This document shows, in pieces, positions 15,254 to 23,927 of a stretch of DNA of 64,000 nt. The position numbers and the translations under genes were made by a program. The stretch is from Streptomyces adelaidensis. Its GTDB lineage: Bacteria > Actinomycetota > Actinomycetes > Streptomycetales > Streptomycetaceae. The notes below the pieces were generated by a model that was given only the letters and a program-made list of their open reading frames with translations, did no database searches and had not been told where the DNA came from. The number at the start of each line of letters is the position of its first letter. Positions within the stretch are counted from its first letter, which is position 1. The DNA is taken from positions 27,355 to 91,354 of the forward strand of contig NZ_JAEMUX010000026.1 in assembly GCF_016598475.1 (NCBI RefSeq). Direction: 5' to 3'.

Positions 15254-16183
15254 GTGATCCTCACGGTCACGCTGAACACCGCTCTCGACATCACCTATCG
15301 CGTACGGAACCTGCGGCCGCACGGCACGCACCGGGTGACCGAGGTGACCGAACGGCCCGGCGGGAAGGGCCTGAACGTGGCCCGGGTGCTCGCGGCGCTC
15401 GGCCACGAGGTGACGGCCACCGGCTTCGTCGGCGGCGCGACCGGCCGGGCGGTCCAGGACCAGCTGACGCGCACCCCGGGTGTCGTGGACGCGCTGCTGC
15501 CGGTGGAGGGTGCGACCCGCCGGACGATCGCCGTGGCCGACACCGCGTCAGGTGACACGACTCAGCTCAACGAACCCGGCCCGCTCATCGCCTCCGCCGA
15601 GTGGTCCGCCTTCCAGGAGGCGTACGCCGATCTGCTGCGCTCCGCCTCGGCGGTGGCCCTGTGCGGCAGCCTGCCGCCGGGGCTGCCGGTGGGCGCGTAC
15701 GCGGGCCTGATCCGTACGGCCCGCACGCTGGGCGTGCCCGTGCTGCTGGACACCAGCGGTGAACCGTTGCGTCGCGGGGTGGCGGCCCGACCGGACCTGG
15801 TGAAGCCGAACGCCGACGAACTGGCCGAGCTGACCGGCTCCCACGAGCCGTCCCGGGCCTCCCGTGACGCCCGCCGCCGCGGCGCCCAGGCGGTCGTCGC
15901 CTCCCTCGGCCCCGACGGCCTCCTCGCCCACACCCCCGAAGGCCACTGGCGCGCCACCCCGCCCCGCCGCTTCCGCGGCAACCCGACCGGCGCCGGCGAC
16001 TCGGCGGTCGCGGGCCTCATCTCGGGCCTCATCGACCGCCTCCCCTGGCCGGACCGCCTGGCCCGCGCCGTCGCCCTGTCGGCGGCGACCGTACTGACGC
16101 CGGTGGCGGGGGAGTTCGACCGCGAGGTCTACGAGGACTTGGTGGGGCGGGTGGTGGTGACGGGGGAGGTCACGGCGGCCTGA
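15254..16183 (+). CDS. PfkB-family hexose-phosphate kinase (1-phosphofructokinase type)
   Basis: 309-residue ribokinase-fold enzyme starting VILTVTLNTALDITYRV, with GGKGLNVARVLAALG, GSLPPGLP and the catalytic GNPTGAGDSAVAG loop. It resembles FruK/LacC enzymes that phosphorylate fructose 1-phosphate or tagatose 6-phosphate; the substrate cannot be read from the sequence. GTG at 15254 follows GAGGGGGC. It follows nagA by 80 nt and may belong to the same amino-sugar unit. Confidence 0.88.
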   Translation: MILTVTLNTALDITYRVRNLRPHGTHRVTEVTERPGGKGLNVARVLAALGHEVTATGFVGGATGRAVQDQLTRTPGVVDALLPVEGATRRTIAVADTASGDTTQLNEPGPLIASAEWSAFQEAYADLLRSASAVALCGSLPPGLPVGAYAGLIRTARTLGVPVLLDTSGEPLRRGVAARPDLVKPNADELAELTGSHEPSRASRDARRRGAQAVVASLGPDGLLAHTPEGHWRATPPRRFRGNPTGAGDSAVAGLISGLIDRLPWPDRLARAVALSAATVLTPVAGEFDREVYEDLVGRVVVTGEVTAA

Positions 16184-16192
16184 GGGCCCGCC

Positions 16193-17173
16193 TCAGCTCT
16201 TCCAGCCCTTTTCCAGGTACAGCTGGTCGAAGTTGACGTCGCAGGAATTGCCCTGCTCGCAGGAGATCTTGATCTCGTTGGTGCCCTTGTTCAGCTGGAT
16301 GGACGCGTAGGTGTTCGTCCAGCCCTTCTCATAGTCGCCCTCAGGGGCCTTCGCGAAGTTGGAGAGGTTGAGGGCGCGGCCCTGGGCCGTGCCGTTGACC
16401 GTGAGAGTGGCGTTGGCGTTCTTGCCCGGGACGCCGTAGAGGACGAACAGCGTGTACTTGCCGCTCGCCGGGACGTCCTCCGCCTTCCAGGTGATGGAGG
16501 AGCCGGCCGAGTTGAAGTTGGTGACGTAGAACCCGCCGTCGGACTTCGCGCCGGAGATGTCGGTGGCGAGGGCGGCGGTGCCGCCGAGGAGGAGGGTCTT
16601 GGCCTCGGCCTTCGGCAGCTCGGCGCTCTCCGCGTCGGCGGACTTGCTGGCCGACGGGCTGGGCTCGGTGCTCTCCTGGTTGCTCGGGGCGGCGGAGGTA
16701 CCGGTGTCGGCGCCGGCGGTGTCATCGGAGTCGTCGCCGCCGAGCATGGCGATGCCGATGCCGATCACGACGGCCGCCACGACGGCGATCGCGCCGATGA
16801 GCAGGCCCTTGGTGTTGGGTCCGCGCCCACGCCCGCCGCCCCCGCCGTGGCTCTGCTGGCGGGTCGTCTGGGGGCCGCCGGGAAAGGACTCCGGGGCCTG
16901 GTAGTGCGTGTTCGGCTGACCGGGGCCGGCCGGCTGCTGGCCGTACGACTGCTGCGGCGGGACCTGCCCGTACTGCGCGGTGGGCGCCTGCGGAGCCTGC
17001 TGGGTCTGCTGTCCGTACTGGCGTTCGCCGACCGGTCGCGTCCGGTTGACCGCGTTCGGGTAGCCGTAGCTCGCCGTGGGCGGCTGCGCTCCTCGGGCCT
17101 GACCGTCGGCGTAGAGATAGCCGAACACGTCGTCGTCCTCGGGCGTGCTCGCGCCGTTGTTGCCGGGCGTCAT
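16193..17173 (-). CDS. Membrane-anchored protein with carbohydrate-binding-like C-terminal domain
   Basis: 326 residues. The N-terminal 115 residues are Gln/Pro/Tyr-rich and disordered, one membrane segment (GLLIGAIAVVAAVVIGIGIAML) follows, then a Ser/Thr-rich linker and a C-terminal beta-sandwich resembling CBM35 domains (GFYVTNFNSAGSSITWKAED..., LNKGTNEIKISCEQG...). The expected topology is a cytoplasmic tail and an extracellular lectin-like domain. ATG 17173 has GAGGAG 9 nt upstream. Ligand unknown. Confidence 0.8.
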   Translation of the reverse strand: MTPGNNGASTPEDDDVFGYLYADGQARGAQPPTASYGYPNAVNRTRPVGERQYGQQTQQAPQAPTAQYGQVPPQQSYGQQPAGPGQPNTHYQAPESFPGGPQTTRQQSHGGGGGRGRGPNTKGLLIGAIAVVAAVVIGIGIAMLGGDDSDDTAGADTGTSAAPSNQESTEPSPSASKSADAESAELPKAEAKTLLLGGTAALATDISGAKSDGGFYVTNFNSAGSSITWKAEDVPASGKYTLFVLYGVPGKNANATLTVNGTAQGRALNLSNFAKAPEGDYEKGWTNTYASIQLNKGTNEIKISCEQGNSCDVNFDQLYLEKGWKS

Positions 17174-17371
17174 CCCTAGGTCTCCTCAGGTGCGGTACGT
17201 GCGGGTACGGGCAGCGGGTGTCGCATGGGGGTTTGGAAGAACGAGCCTACCCGCTCGTGCTGGTCCAAACGGGTGACTCAGGCCTCATCGATCCGCCGAT
17301 GCACCGCTCACCAGGATCTTTCCAGCCCCTGTACAGCCCTGTCCTGCGCTATCGCGGTTGTGGCCCGGATC

Positions 17372-19111
17372 TCATCCGGCCCGGCGGTGCTGTCTGGGAC
17401 GAGATCGTTTCTCGACGTACATCCGCTCGTCAGCTGATTTCAATACCTCGTCCGCCGTCATTCCGCAGTGCGCCCATCCGATGCCGAAACTGGCACCGAC
17501 GCGCATCGCGCGACCGTCCAGCCGGATCGGCTGGATGATCTCGTTGCGCAGGCGAACGGCGAGGTCCTGGGCGTCCGCGCGGCCGAGCCCGTCGGCGAGG
17601 ACGACGAACTCGTCACCGCCGAGCCGCGCGACGGTGTCGCCGTCGCGCACGGCCCCGCCGAGCCGCCGGGCCACCTCGATGAGGACGGCGTCCCCCGCGT
17701 TGTGCCCGAACCGGTCGTTGATCGACTTGAACCCGTCGAGGTCGCAGAAGAGCACCGCGAGCCCCTTGGTGCCGTCGTCCCGCTCGTCCTCGGGCGCGAC
17801 GGCGTGCACATGGTGGTCGAAGGCGTCGTACGGTCCGCCGGCCGCGTGGAAGTCGAAGGCGTGGCCGCCGGCCTCGTACTCGTCGAAGGACGGATGCGGC
17901 GGCCCCTGGCGCTCCGGGAGCGCCGCGTGCTGGGCGGCGCCGAACTCCCTGAAGTCCCCCTGCTCCCCGAAGGCCGCGTTCATCGAGTCGGGGGCCGCGC
18001 CGGCCAGGAGGGCCTGGGGGCGCTGGCAGATGCGGGCGGAGAGGCGCGAGCGCAGCTCGGCGGAGTTCGGCAGGCCGGTGAGGGCGTCGTGCGAGGCGCG
18101 GTGCGCGAGCTGGAGCTCGCGGCGCTTGCGATCCTCGATGTCCTCGACGTGGGTGAGCAGGAAGCGGGGCCCGTCGGCGGCGTCGGCCACCACGGAGTTC
18201 CGCAGACTGACCCAGAGGTACGTCCCGTCGCGGCGCCCGAGCCGCAGCTCGGCGCGCCCGCCCTCGGCGGAGGTCCGCAGGAGGGTGCCTATGTCCTCGG
18301 GGTGGACGAGGTCGGAGAACGAGTAGCGCCGCATGGCGGAGGCGGGCCGTCCGAGCAGCCGGCACAGCGCGTCGTTGGTCCGCAGGATCCGGCCGTGCTG
18401 ATCGCCGCCCATCTCGGCGATGGCCATGCCGGAGGGGGCGTACTCGAAGGCCTGGCGGAAGGATTCCTCGCTGGCCCGCAGCGCCTGCTGCTCTCTTTCG
18501 AGCCTGACCAGTGCACGCTGCATGTTGGCGCGCAGGCGTGCGTTACTGATCGCGATGGCGGCCTGAAAGGCGTACATCTGGAGCGCTTCGCGTCCCCATG
18601 CGCCCGGTCGGCGACCGTTTCTGGGCCGGTCCACGGAGACGACCCCGAGCAGCTCACCGCAGGCGGCGCCGGCCGCCCCCGGGGTGTACATCGGCGCGAA
18701 CAGCCGGTCGGAGGGGTGCCACTCGTCCTCGAAGCGGGGCTCGGGACCGTCGGTGTACCACTGCGGTACGTCGTCCTCGTCGAGGACCCAGCCCTCGGTG
18801 TGCGGTATGAACCGCAGGTCACCCCAGGACTCGCCCATGCTCAGCCGGCGGTCCCAGGAGGCGCGCGAGCCGACGCGGCCGGTGATCAGGGCTTCGGCGG
18901 CGGAGTTCCCGGCGAGGGCGGCGACGACCAGGTCGCCGTCGGGGCGGACGAGGTTGACGCAGGCCAGCTCGTACCCGAGGCCGTTGACCACACCGTCGGC
19001 GACGGTCTGCAGTGTGTCGGCCAGGCTGCGCGCGGTGTTCATGTCCGCCATCACCTGGTGCAGCTGCCGCAGCGTCGTCAGACGGACGTAAGGCTCCGAC
19101 TCGGTTTCCAT
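17372..19111 (-). CDS. cdgB: Diguanylate cyclase GAF-PAS-GGDEF
   Basis: 579-residue enzyme making cyclic di-GMP from GTP. Residues about 10-195 form a GAF-like sensor, 215-330 a PAS/PAC domain (FRQAFEYAPSGMAIAEM), and 340-575 a GGDEF domain with intact GGDEF (498-502) and inhibitory RxxD site RDGD (489-492). The domain order and neighbourhood match S. coelicolor CdgB (SCO4281), a BldD-controlled regulator of development. A segment of about 90 residues (358-449), rich in His, Phe and Gly, interrupts the cyclase domain between SAELRSRL and GLAVLFCDLDGF. The start follows GGGAGGG. Confidence 0.92.
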   Translation of the reverse strand: METESEPYVRLTTLRQLHQVMADMNTARSLADTLQTVADGVVNGLGYELACVNLVRPDGDLVVAALAGNSAAEALITGRVGSRASWDRRLSMGESWGDLRFIPHTEGWVLDEDDVPQWYTDGPEPRFEDEWHPSDRLFAPMYTPGAAGAACGELLGVVSVDRPRNGRRPGAWGREALQMYAFQAAIAISNARLRANMQRALVRLEREQQALRASEESFRQAFEYAPSGMAIAEMGGDQHGRILRTNDALCRLLGRPASAMRRYSFSDLVHPEDIGTLLRTSAEGGRAELRLGRRDGTYLWVSLRNSVVADAADGPRFLLTHVEDIEDRKRRELQLAHRASHDALTGLPNSAELRSRLSARICQRPQALLAGAAPDSMNAAFGEQGDFREFGAAQHAALPERQGPPHPSFDEYEAGGHAFDFHAAGGPYDAFDHHVHAVAPEDERDDGTKGLAVLFCDLDGFKSINDRFGHNAGDAVLIEVARRLGGAVRDGDTVARLGGDEFVVLADGLGRADAQDLAVRLRNEIIQPIRLDGRAMRVGASFGIGWAHCGMTADEVLKSADERMYVEKRSRPRQHRRAG

Positions 19112-19479
19112 TCGCCCTCCCCCCGAGATCTCGTGGCAGCTCCAGGCTCCAGGTCGTCGGTAAGCTGCTTAACTCGCGGGCTTACTCCGCTTACAGTTCC
19201 CGCTTACAGCTTGCAGCGTCCCCGCCACTGAATCACAGCGTGAAGCCCACTCGGTACGCAGGGTCAACAAAATGTGGCTCCTGTGACTCAAGTCACAGCG
19301 GAAGATGAGCAATTGAGTGGAGTTTATGCGTTTCCCTCGTGCGCTTATTGAACGGAATTCAGAACTCTGTGTAGGCACTGTGAGCGGGGCTCCGGACGGT
19401 GTCCTAGGTCGCAGGTCGGGGTAGGGGTCCGGCCCCCGGACCGATGTGGCCGGCGGCCCCCGGGGACTAGCGTTCGACC
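19112..19479. other. Divergent promoter region of cdgB and the flavin reductase gene
   Basis: No gene is visible. It contains a perfect inverted repeat TGTGACT-CA-AGTCACA (19282-19297), a possible operator, about 170 bp before cdgB, and a TANNNT box next to the flavin reductase start. Confidence 0.6.
19282..19297. promoter_or_regulatory. 16-bp palindrome, possible operator
   Basis: TGTGACT and AGTCACA arms with a 2-nt centre. It does not fit the published BldD pattern exactly (wrong spacing), so the binding protein is unknown. Confidence 0.4.
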
Positions 19480-20109
19480 GTGCCCAGGACTCCTCCCGCC
19501 CCTCTGGCCGTGGTCCCTCCGTCCGTGGTCCCGCTCGCAAATTCGTCGGCGTCGATACCTGCCGTCCCCGGAGCGTCCGACGGCAGGCATGCTGAGGGGG
19601 TGAGTGAAGACGAGTTCCGGGCCGCGATGTCCCGGCTGACGGCTGGTGTGGTTCTGGTCACCGCGCACGAGGCGGCGCTGGATCCCGACGGGCCGCGCGG
19701 CGAGGACGTGGGCATGACGGCGACCTCGTTCATGTCCGTGTCGCTGGACCCGCCCCTGGTGATGGTCGGCCTCCGCGAGGGCTCCCGGATGGACGACCTC
19801 CTCGCCGAACAGCCCCTGTGGGCCGTCTCCCTCCTCTCCGAACACCAGCGGATCATCGCCGGCCGCTTCGCCATGAAGGGCCGCGTCAGCGACCGGCTCC
19901 TGTTCGAGGACATCCGCTACGACCGCGGCGAGGTCACCGGCGCACCACTCATCGGCGGCGCCCTGGCCACCCTCGAATGCCGCACCGAGCAACGCGTGAC
20001 CGCCGGGGACCACACCCTCGTCATCGGCCGCGTCCTGAACGCGACGGCGCCGGGCGTGGACGGCGGCCCGCTGGCCTACTTCCGGGGCCGGTACCGGCAG
20101 TTGGGCTGA
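19480..20109 (+). CDS. Flavin reductase family protein
   Basis: 209 residues. The C-terminal 170 residues match the flavin reductase/FMN-binding split-barrel family (EFRAAMSRLTAGVVLVTAH, MTATSFMSVSLDPPLVMVGL, APLIGGALATLECRTE). Such proteins reduce FMN with NAD(P)H, often for a partner monooxygenase; no partner is adjacent. GTG 19480 has TAGCGT 6 nt upstream (leaderless). GTG 19600 would give the conserved domain only and is the main alternative. Confidence 0.88.
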   Translation: MPRTPPAPLAVVPPSVVPLANSSASIPAVPGASDGRHAEGVSEDEFRAAMSRLTAGVVLVTAHEAALDPDGPRGEDVGMTATSFMSVSLDPPLVMVGLREGSRMDDLLAEQPLWAVSLLSEHQRIIAGRFAMKGRVSDRLLFEDIRYDRGEVTGAPLIGGALATLECRTEQRVTAGDHTLVIGRVLNATAPGVDGGPLAYFRGRYRQLG

Positions 20110-20184
20110 GAAAGGTTCGTACGGGCGGCGCGGGCGGGCTGCTCAGGGGCCGGACCTCAGGGGCTGGAGCTCAAGGGCTGGAGC

Positions 20185-20613
20185 TCAGCCCCAGTCGCGC
20201 CCCGTCCGCCCCCGCTTGGTGTCGGACCGCTGCTTCTTCTCCCGCAGCCGCCGTTCGTTGATGCCCCTCGGGATACGGGTCGCCCGGCGCGGCTTGGGCG
20301 GCGGCGCGGTGGCCTCCGCGAGGAGCGCGGCGAGGCGTACGGCGGCGGTCTCGCGGTTGCGCCACTGGGAACGGTGCTCGGAGGACCGGACGCTGATGAC
20401 GCCGTCGACGAGCCGTCCGGCGAGCCGCTCCAGCGCCCGCGCCTTCCATACCTCGGGCAGGGCCTCGGTCTTCGCGAGGTCGAACTTCAGCTCGACCTGC
20501 GAGTCACTGGTGTTGACGTGCTGTCCGCCGGGGCCGGAGGAACGCGAGAAACGCCAGATGAGCTCGGCCTCGGGAAGCGACACGGAGCCACGGATGACGT
20601 GAGGACCGGACAT
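20185..20613 (-). CDS. arfB: Ribosome-rescue peptidyl-tRNA hydrolase (ArfB/YaeJ type)
   Basis: 142 residues with the class-I release-factor catalytic loop SSGPGGQHVNTSDS (GGQ), and the basic C-terminal tail (EKKQRSDTKRGRT) that enters the empty mRNA channel of stalled ribosomes. No codon-recognition domain is present. ATG 20613 (MSGPHVIRGSV) with GGGGG upstream is preferred over 20673. Confidence 0.93.
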   Translation of the reverse strand: MSGPHVIRGSVSLPEAELIWRFSRSSGPGGQHVNTSDSQVELKFDLAKTEALPEVWKARALERLAGRLVDGVISVRSSEHRSQWRNRETAAVRLAALLAEATAPPPKPRRATRIPRGINERRLREKKQRSDTKRGRTGRDWG

Positions 20614-20773
20614 GCCCCCATGGTCGCGCGAATGTCCGGTCCACGTCACGTCCTTTTCACCGCGCCGGACCACGATCGGGGTCCGGCGGGTAAAGAAAGT
20701 AAAAACCGCTGGAACCTCTGGTGCCCCTCTCTACGTTCATAGGGGTGCAGGTAGCTTCGTCCCCGTCACGAAG

Positions 20774-20799
20774 CACGCAGGACACGCAGGACACGCAGG
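20774..20799 (+). repeat. 9-bp tandem repeat before terD
   Basis: cacgcagg recurs three times with a 9-nt period in the terD leader. Confidence 0.6.
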
Positions 20800-20850
20800 A
20801 CAGACAGCACAACACAGGGCACGTACATAACGAGGGAAGGACTCCCAACC

Positions 20851-21426
20851 ATGGCTGTAAGCCTGTCCAAGGGTGGCAACGTCTCGCTCACCAAGGAGGC
20901 TCCGGGCCTGACCGCCGTCACCGTGGGCCTCGGCTGGGACGTCCGCACCACCACGGGCACCGACTTCGACCTGGACGCCTCGGCCATCGCGGTCAACCCC
21001 CAGGGCAAGGTCTACTCGGACGGACACTTCGTCTTCTTCAACAACAAGGAGACCCCCGACAAGACCATCGTCCACACGGGCGACAACCGCACGGGTGAAG
21101 GCGCGGGCGACGACGAGGCCATCAAGGTCAACCTCGCGGCCCTCCCGGCCGACATCGACAAGATCGTCTTCCCGGTCTCGATCTACGACGCGGAGAACCG
21201 CTCGCAGAACTTCGGCCAGGTCCGCAACGCCTACATCCGCATCCTCAACGAGGCCGGCGGCGCCGAGATCGCCCGCTACGACCTCTCCGAGGACGCCGCC
21301 ACCGAAACCGCCATGGTCTTCGGCGAGCTCTACCGCAACGGCGCCGAGTGGAAGTTCCGCGCCGTAGGCCAGGGCTACGCATCGGGCCTGGTCGGCATCG
21401 CCCAGGACTTCGGCGTCAGCGTCTGA
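20851..21426 (+). CDS. terD: TerD-family tellurium-resistance/stress protein
   Basis: 191 residues, full-length TerD with the calcium-binding acidic motifs (DFDLDASAI and GDDEAIKVNL). It belongs to the Ter stress and chemical-resistance group, cytoplasmic. Leader with GAAGG about 10 nt before the ATG. It is monocistronic. Confidence 0.95.
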   Translation: MAVSLSKGGNVSLTKEAPGLTAVTVGLGWDVRTTTGTDFDLDASAIAVNPQGKVYSDGHFVFFNNKETPDKTIVHTGDNRTGEGAGDDEAIKVNLAALPADIDKIVFPVSIYDAENRSQNFGQVRNAYIRILNEAGGAEIARYDLSEDAATETAMVFGELYRNGAEWKFRAVGQGYASGLVGIAQDFGVSV

Positions 21427-21493
21427 CGACACCTCGGCTTCGAGCGGGCCCCCGGCGTCTCTTCGCCGGGGGCCCGCTCGACTCCCGCCCCTG

Positions 21494-22162
21494 TCAGCGC
21501 ACCCGCCAGGCCCCCGCGTACTGGATGTGCAGGTTGCCGGGTACGTTCCGCCGGTGCTGGGGGCGGGACCAGGGGCCCGGGGCCAGTTCGACGCAGAAGT
21601 GGGTGGCGTTCGGGTGGCGGTGCAGGTGGGACGGTGCCTCGTCGGTGAGGGCGCGTAGGGCGGTGCCCTGTTCGCGGAACGCGGTGGGGCTGCCGGTGAC
21701 GAAGAGCGTGTGGGCCGCGATGGTGAAGCCGAGGTGGTCGCGGTACGTCGGGTGGTGCCACCGCTCGTAGTCGATCGCCGTCTCATCCGGGAAGTCGTCG
21801 TCCGGGGTGGCCGTCGTGTGCGGTCTGCCCACGCCGAGCCGGGCACGTACGTCTTTCCACGACGCGGTCGGGAACTGCGGGCTGTGGTGGACCAGTACGA
21901 GGTCCAGCGCGACCGGTTCGCCGTCGCTCGCGATGCCGTCGGGGGCCGGGTTGGCCCGCATCGGCAGGTAGACCAGCGACCGTGCGGACCGGGCGGCCAA
22001 CGCCCACAGGGCGACGAGTTGCTCGGCGCCGGCCCGGTCGGCGTACATCGACAGCCAGCGGCGGTCATCACGCAACGCCAGCCGGGTAGGCGCCGCCGAC
22101 CGGATCACCCTGACCTCCTCGCCGCCCAGCCGCACCTTGTGCACGCGCACGCGCTGTTCCAC
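21494..22162 (-). CDS. Hypothetical protein, third gene of the whiJ-like cluster
   Basis: 222 residues, no family recognised. It contains SLVYLPMRANPAPDG, LDLVLVHHSPQF and a C-terminal His-rich LHRHPNATHFCVELAPG stretch. The GTG start overlaps the stop of the DUF397 gene (TAGTG), so the two are translationally coupled. Confidence 0.75.
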   Translation of the reverse strand: MEQRVRVHKVRLGGEEVRVIRSAAPTRLALRDDRRWLSMYADRAGAEQLVALWALAARSARSLVYLPMRANPAPDGIASDGEPVALDLVLVHHSPQFPTASWKDVRARLGVGRPHTTATPDDDFPDETAIDYERWHHPTYRDHLGFTIAAHTLFVTGSPTAFREQGTALRALTDEAPSHLHRHPNATHFCVELAPGPWSRPQHRRNVPGNLHIQYAGAWRVR

Positions 22163-22338
22163 TACGACTCGGACCTGAGGTGATGTATCAGCGCGAGCAG
22201 GCCTTCGGGGACCGGGGTGAGTACGTCGGCGGGGGTGTCGCTCTCGCGTATGAGTATTCGGCCTTGGTGGTGGGCGAGTTCAATGCAGTTCGCACCCTCC
22301 ACTCCGGAGAAGGACGACTTCTGCCACTGCTCGGACAA
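22162..22338 (-). CDS. DUF397 protein with TTG start
   Basis: 58 residues reading SEQWQKSSFSGVEGANCIEL after the start, the DUF397 hallmark (family of the abaA orfD/whiJ clusters in Streptomyces). There is no ATG or GTG; TTG at 22338 has GAGAGG 7 nt upstream, located over the stop codon of the preceding regulator. DUF397 proteins are usually encoded next to XRE regulators of the type upstream and modulate them. Confidence 0.85.
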   Translation of the reverse strand: MSEQWQKSSFSGVEGANCIELAHHQGRILIRESDTPADVLTPVPEGLLALIHHLRSES

Positions 22339-22349
22339 TCCGTTGCCTC

Positions 22350-23204
22350 TCAGATCTCTCGCACGATCCGCTGGATGAGCTTCCGGGATTCCGCTTCGCT
22401 CAGGGATGCGCCCTCGGCGACATCGAGCAACTGCCGGTACCTGTTCAGCTCGGCCTCGGCTCCCACCACGTAGCTGCCCGCAGGGCTGTCCAAGTGGACC
22501 GTGTCGAGCTGCGGCACGACTCCCCCGGCGTACATCGGAGCGTTCGTCGCCTCGATGTAGTCCTCGCAGCTGAACGGGATGACCCGAACCGTGACCGATG
22601 GCCGCGCCGAGGTTTCCAGCAGGTGTTCGAGCTGTCCCTTCGCGACCTCGCGTCCTCCGAAGCGCATGCGCAGCGCCGCTTCATGAACGATGGCCCGGAG
22701 CGAGGGCGGCTCGGCCTGCTCAAGGAGGCTCTGGCGCCGCAGCCGGAATTCCACTCGCCTGTCGACCACATCGACGGGGAGTACGGGGCGGTAACTACCG
22801 TGGATCGCCCGAATGTAGTCCTCGGTCTGCAAGATGCCCGGCACATTCACCACCTGGACGCTGCGCAGGTAGGCGGCATGGTGCTCCAACTCCGCGATGT
22901 CCAGGAAATCCGGGCCGAGCACGCCTCGGTACTCGTCCCACCAGCCCTGCCCCCGCGACTCTCGGGCGATGGCACACAGTGCGTCAACCAGTGGCCCGTC
23001 ATCGCACGCGTAAAAAACAGCCAGCCGACGGATTCGCTCCTCACTGACGCCGATGCGGCCCGACTCGATGTGGCTCATCTTCGCCTGGTCGGTGGAGAGC
23101 AGGCCGGCAGTCTCACGGGCCGTCTTACCTGCCCGTTCCCTCAACTTCCGGAGCTCAGCCCCCAGTCGGACCTGGCGCGCGGTCGGGTTGTCCCTCAGTG
23201 GCAT
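22350..23204 (-). CDS. XRE regulator, helix-turn-helix plus DUF5753 (whiJ-like)
   Basis: 284 residues: N-terminal XRE helix-turn-helix (LRKLRERAGKTARETAGLL, SHIESGRIGVSEERIRRL) and a C-terminal DUF5753 domain (GILQTEDYIRAI, VHEAALRMRFGG, VRVIPFS). This architecture is that of WhiJ-type regulators, which control development or antibiotic production in Streptomyces. ATG 23204 has GAAAGGA upstream. It is divergent from an RsbW-like ATPase gene; the 32-bp palindrome between them is the likely operator. Confidence 0.9.
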   Translation of the reverse strand: MPLRDNPTARQVRLGAELRKLRERAGKTARETAGLLSTDQAKMSHIESGRIGVSEERIRRLAVFYACDDGPLVDALCAIARESRGQGWWDEYRGVLGPDFLDIAELEHHAAYLRSVQVVNVPGILQTEDYIRAIHGSYRPVLPVDVVDRRVEFRLRRQSLLEQAEPPSLRAIVHEAALRMRFGGREVAKGQLEHLLETSARPSVTVRVIPFSCEDYIEATNAPMYAGGVVPQLDTVHLDSPAGSYVVGAEAELNRYRQLLDVAEGASLSEAESRKLIQRIVREI

Positions 23205-23277
23205 CGTCACTTTTCCTTTCGGCGTCCGAGTCTGCCGCCCCGCCAAAGGGCCGTCCACTCACTTGGGTGAACCATCC

Positions 23278-23309
23278 GGGACAACCTTGCCCATGGGCAA
23301 GGTTGTCCC
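23278..23309. promoter_or_regulatory. 32-bp perfect palindrome, probable operator of the whiJ-like cluster
   Basis: Arms GGGACAACCTTGCCCA and TGGGCAAGGTTGTCCC are fully complementary with no spacer. It lies 74 bp before the XRE start and 115 bp before the ATPase start. Confidence 0.8.
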
Positions 23310-23423
23310 TAACTTCGACTCCAGGCATCACACCAGTAAGACCGCAGAGCAGCCAAACCAATTGGCTTGGCCGAGCCAGGGCGGTGTGTGCCCATCACCC
23401 ACACCAACGAGGGAGGCCACCGC

Positions 23424-23849
23424 ATGGACCCCGCCCCCACCCATCCCGTCAAACACCCCCCGCAGATCTACCGCCTCCGCACCCCCAACTCCCCCACCAG
23501 CCCCAAGATCTGCCGAGACGTCGTCGCCCTCCTCCTCCAGACCACCGGGCATGGTGAACTCGTCGACACCGCACGCCTGTTGGTGTCGGAGCTGGTGACC
23601 AACGTCGGCCTGCACACCACCTCCCTCGATGTGCGGCTCGAAGCGGTCGTGCGGCATGACCGCGTACGGGTGTCGGTGTACGACGACGAGCTCAGGGCGG
23701 CGCCTGCCGCCCGGCCGAGTCCCCTGGATGCCGAGGCGGAGCACGGTCGAGGCCTGCTGTTGCTCTCCGAACTCGCCCAGGAGTGGGGCGTCGGCCGGGG
23801 CAACGAGCCGCTGGCCCTCGGCAAGCAGGTCTGGTTCGAGTTGCGGTGA
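23424..23849 (+). CDS. RsbW-like ATP-binding regulatory protein (abaA orfA type)
   Basis: 141-residue HATPase_c domain: N-box LLVSELVTNVGLHT, G1-like DDELRAAP, G2-like EHGRGLLLLSELAQEWG. Such small kinases act as anti-sigma or switch proteins; in whiJ-type clusters a homologue is encoded divergent to the XRE gene. ATG follows GGGAGG by 8 nt. Confidence 0.9.
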   Translation: MDPAPTHPVKHPPQIYRLRTPNSPTSPKICRDVVALLLQTTGHGELVDTARLLVSELVTNVGLHTTSLDVRLEAVVRHDRVRVSVYDDELRAAPAARPSPLDAEAEHGRGLLLLSELAQEWGVGRGNEPLALGKQVWFELR

Positions 23850-23927
23850 GTGGCACTTTGGTTCCAATACGCCAATCACCGCAACGCACCCGCCGCTCCA
23901 CCCCGAAGCCCTCGATAGCGTGCGGAC

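Noticed and set aside
19240..19300. BldD box upstream of cdgB
   Set aside because: Candidate motifs have the wrong inner spacing for the TNACNCWGNGTNA pattern.
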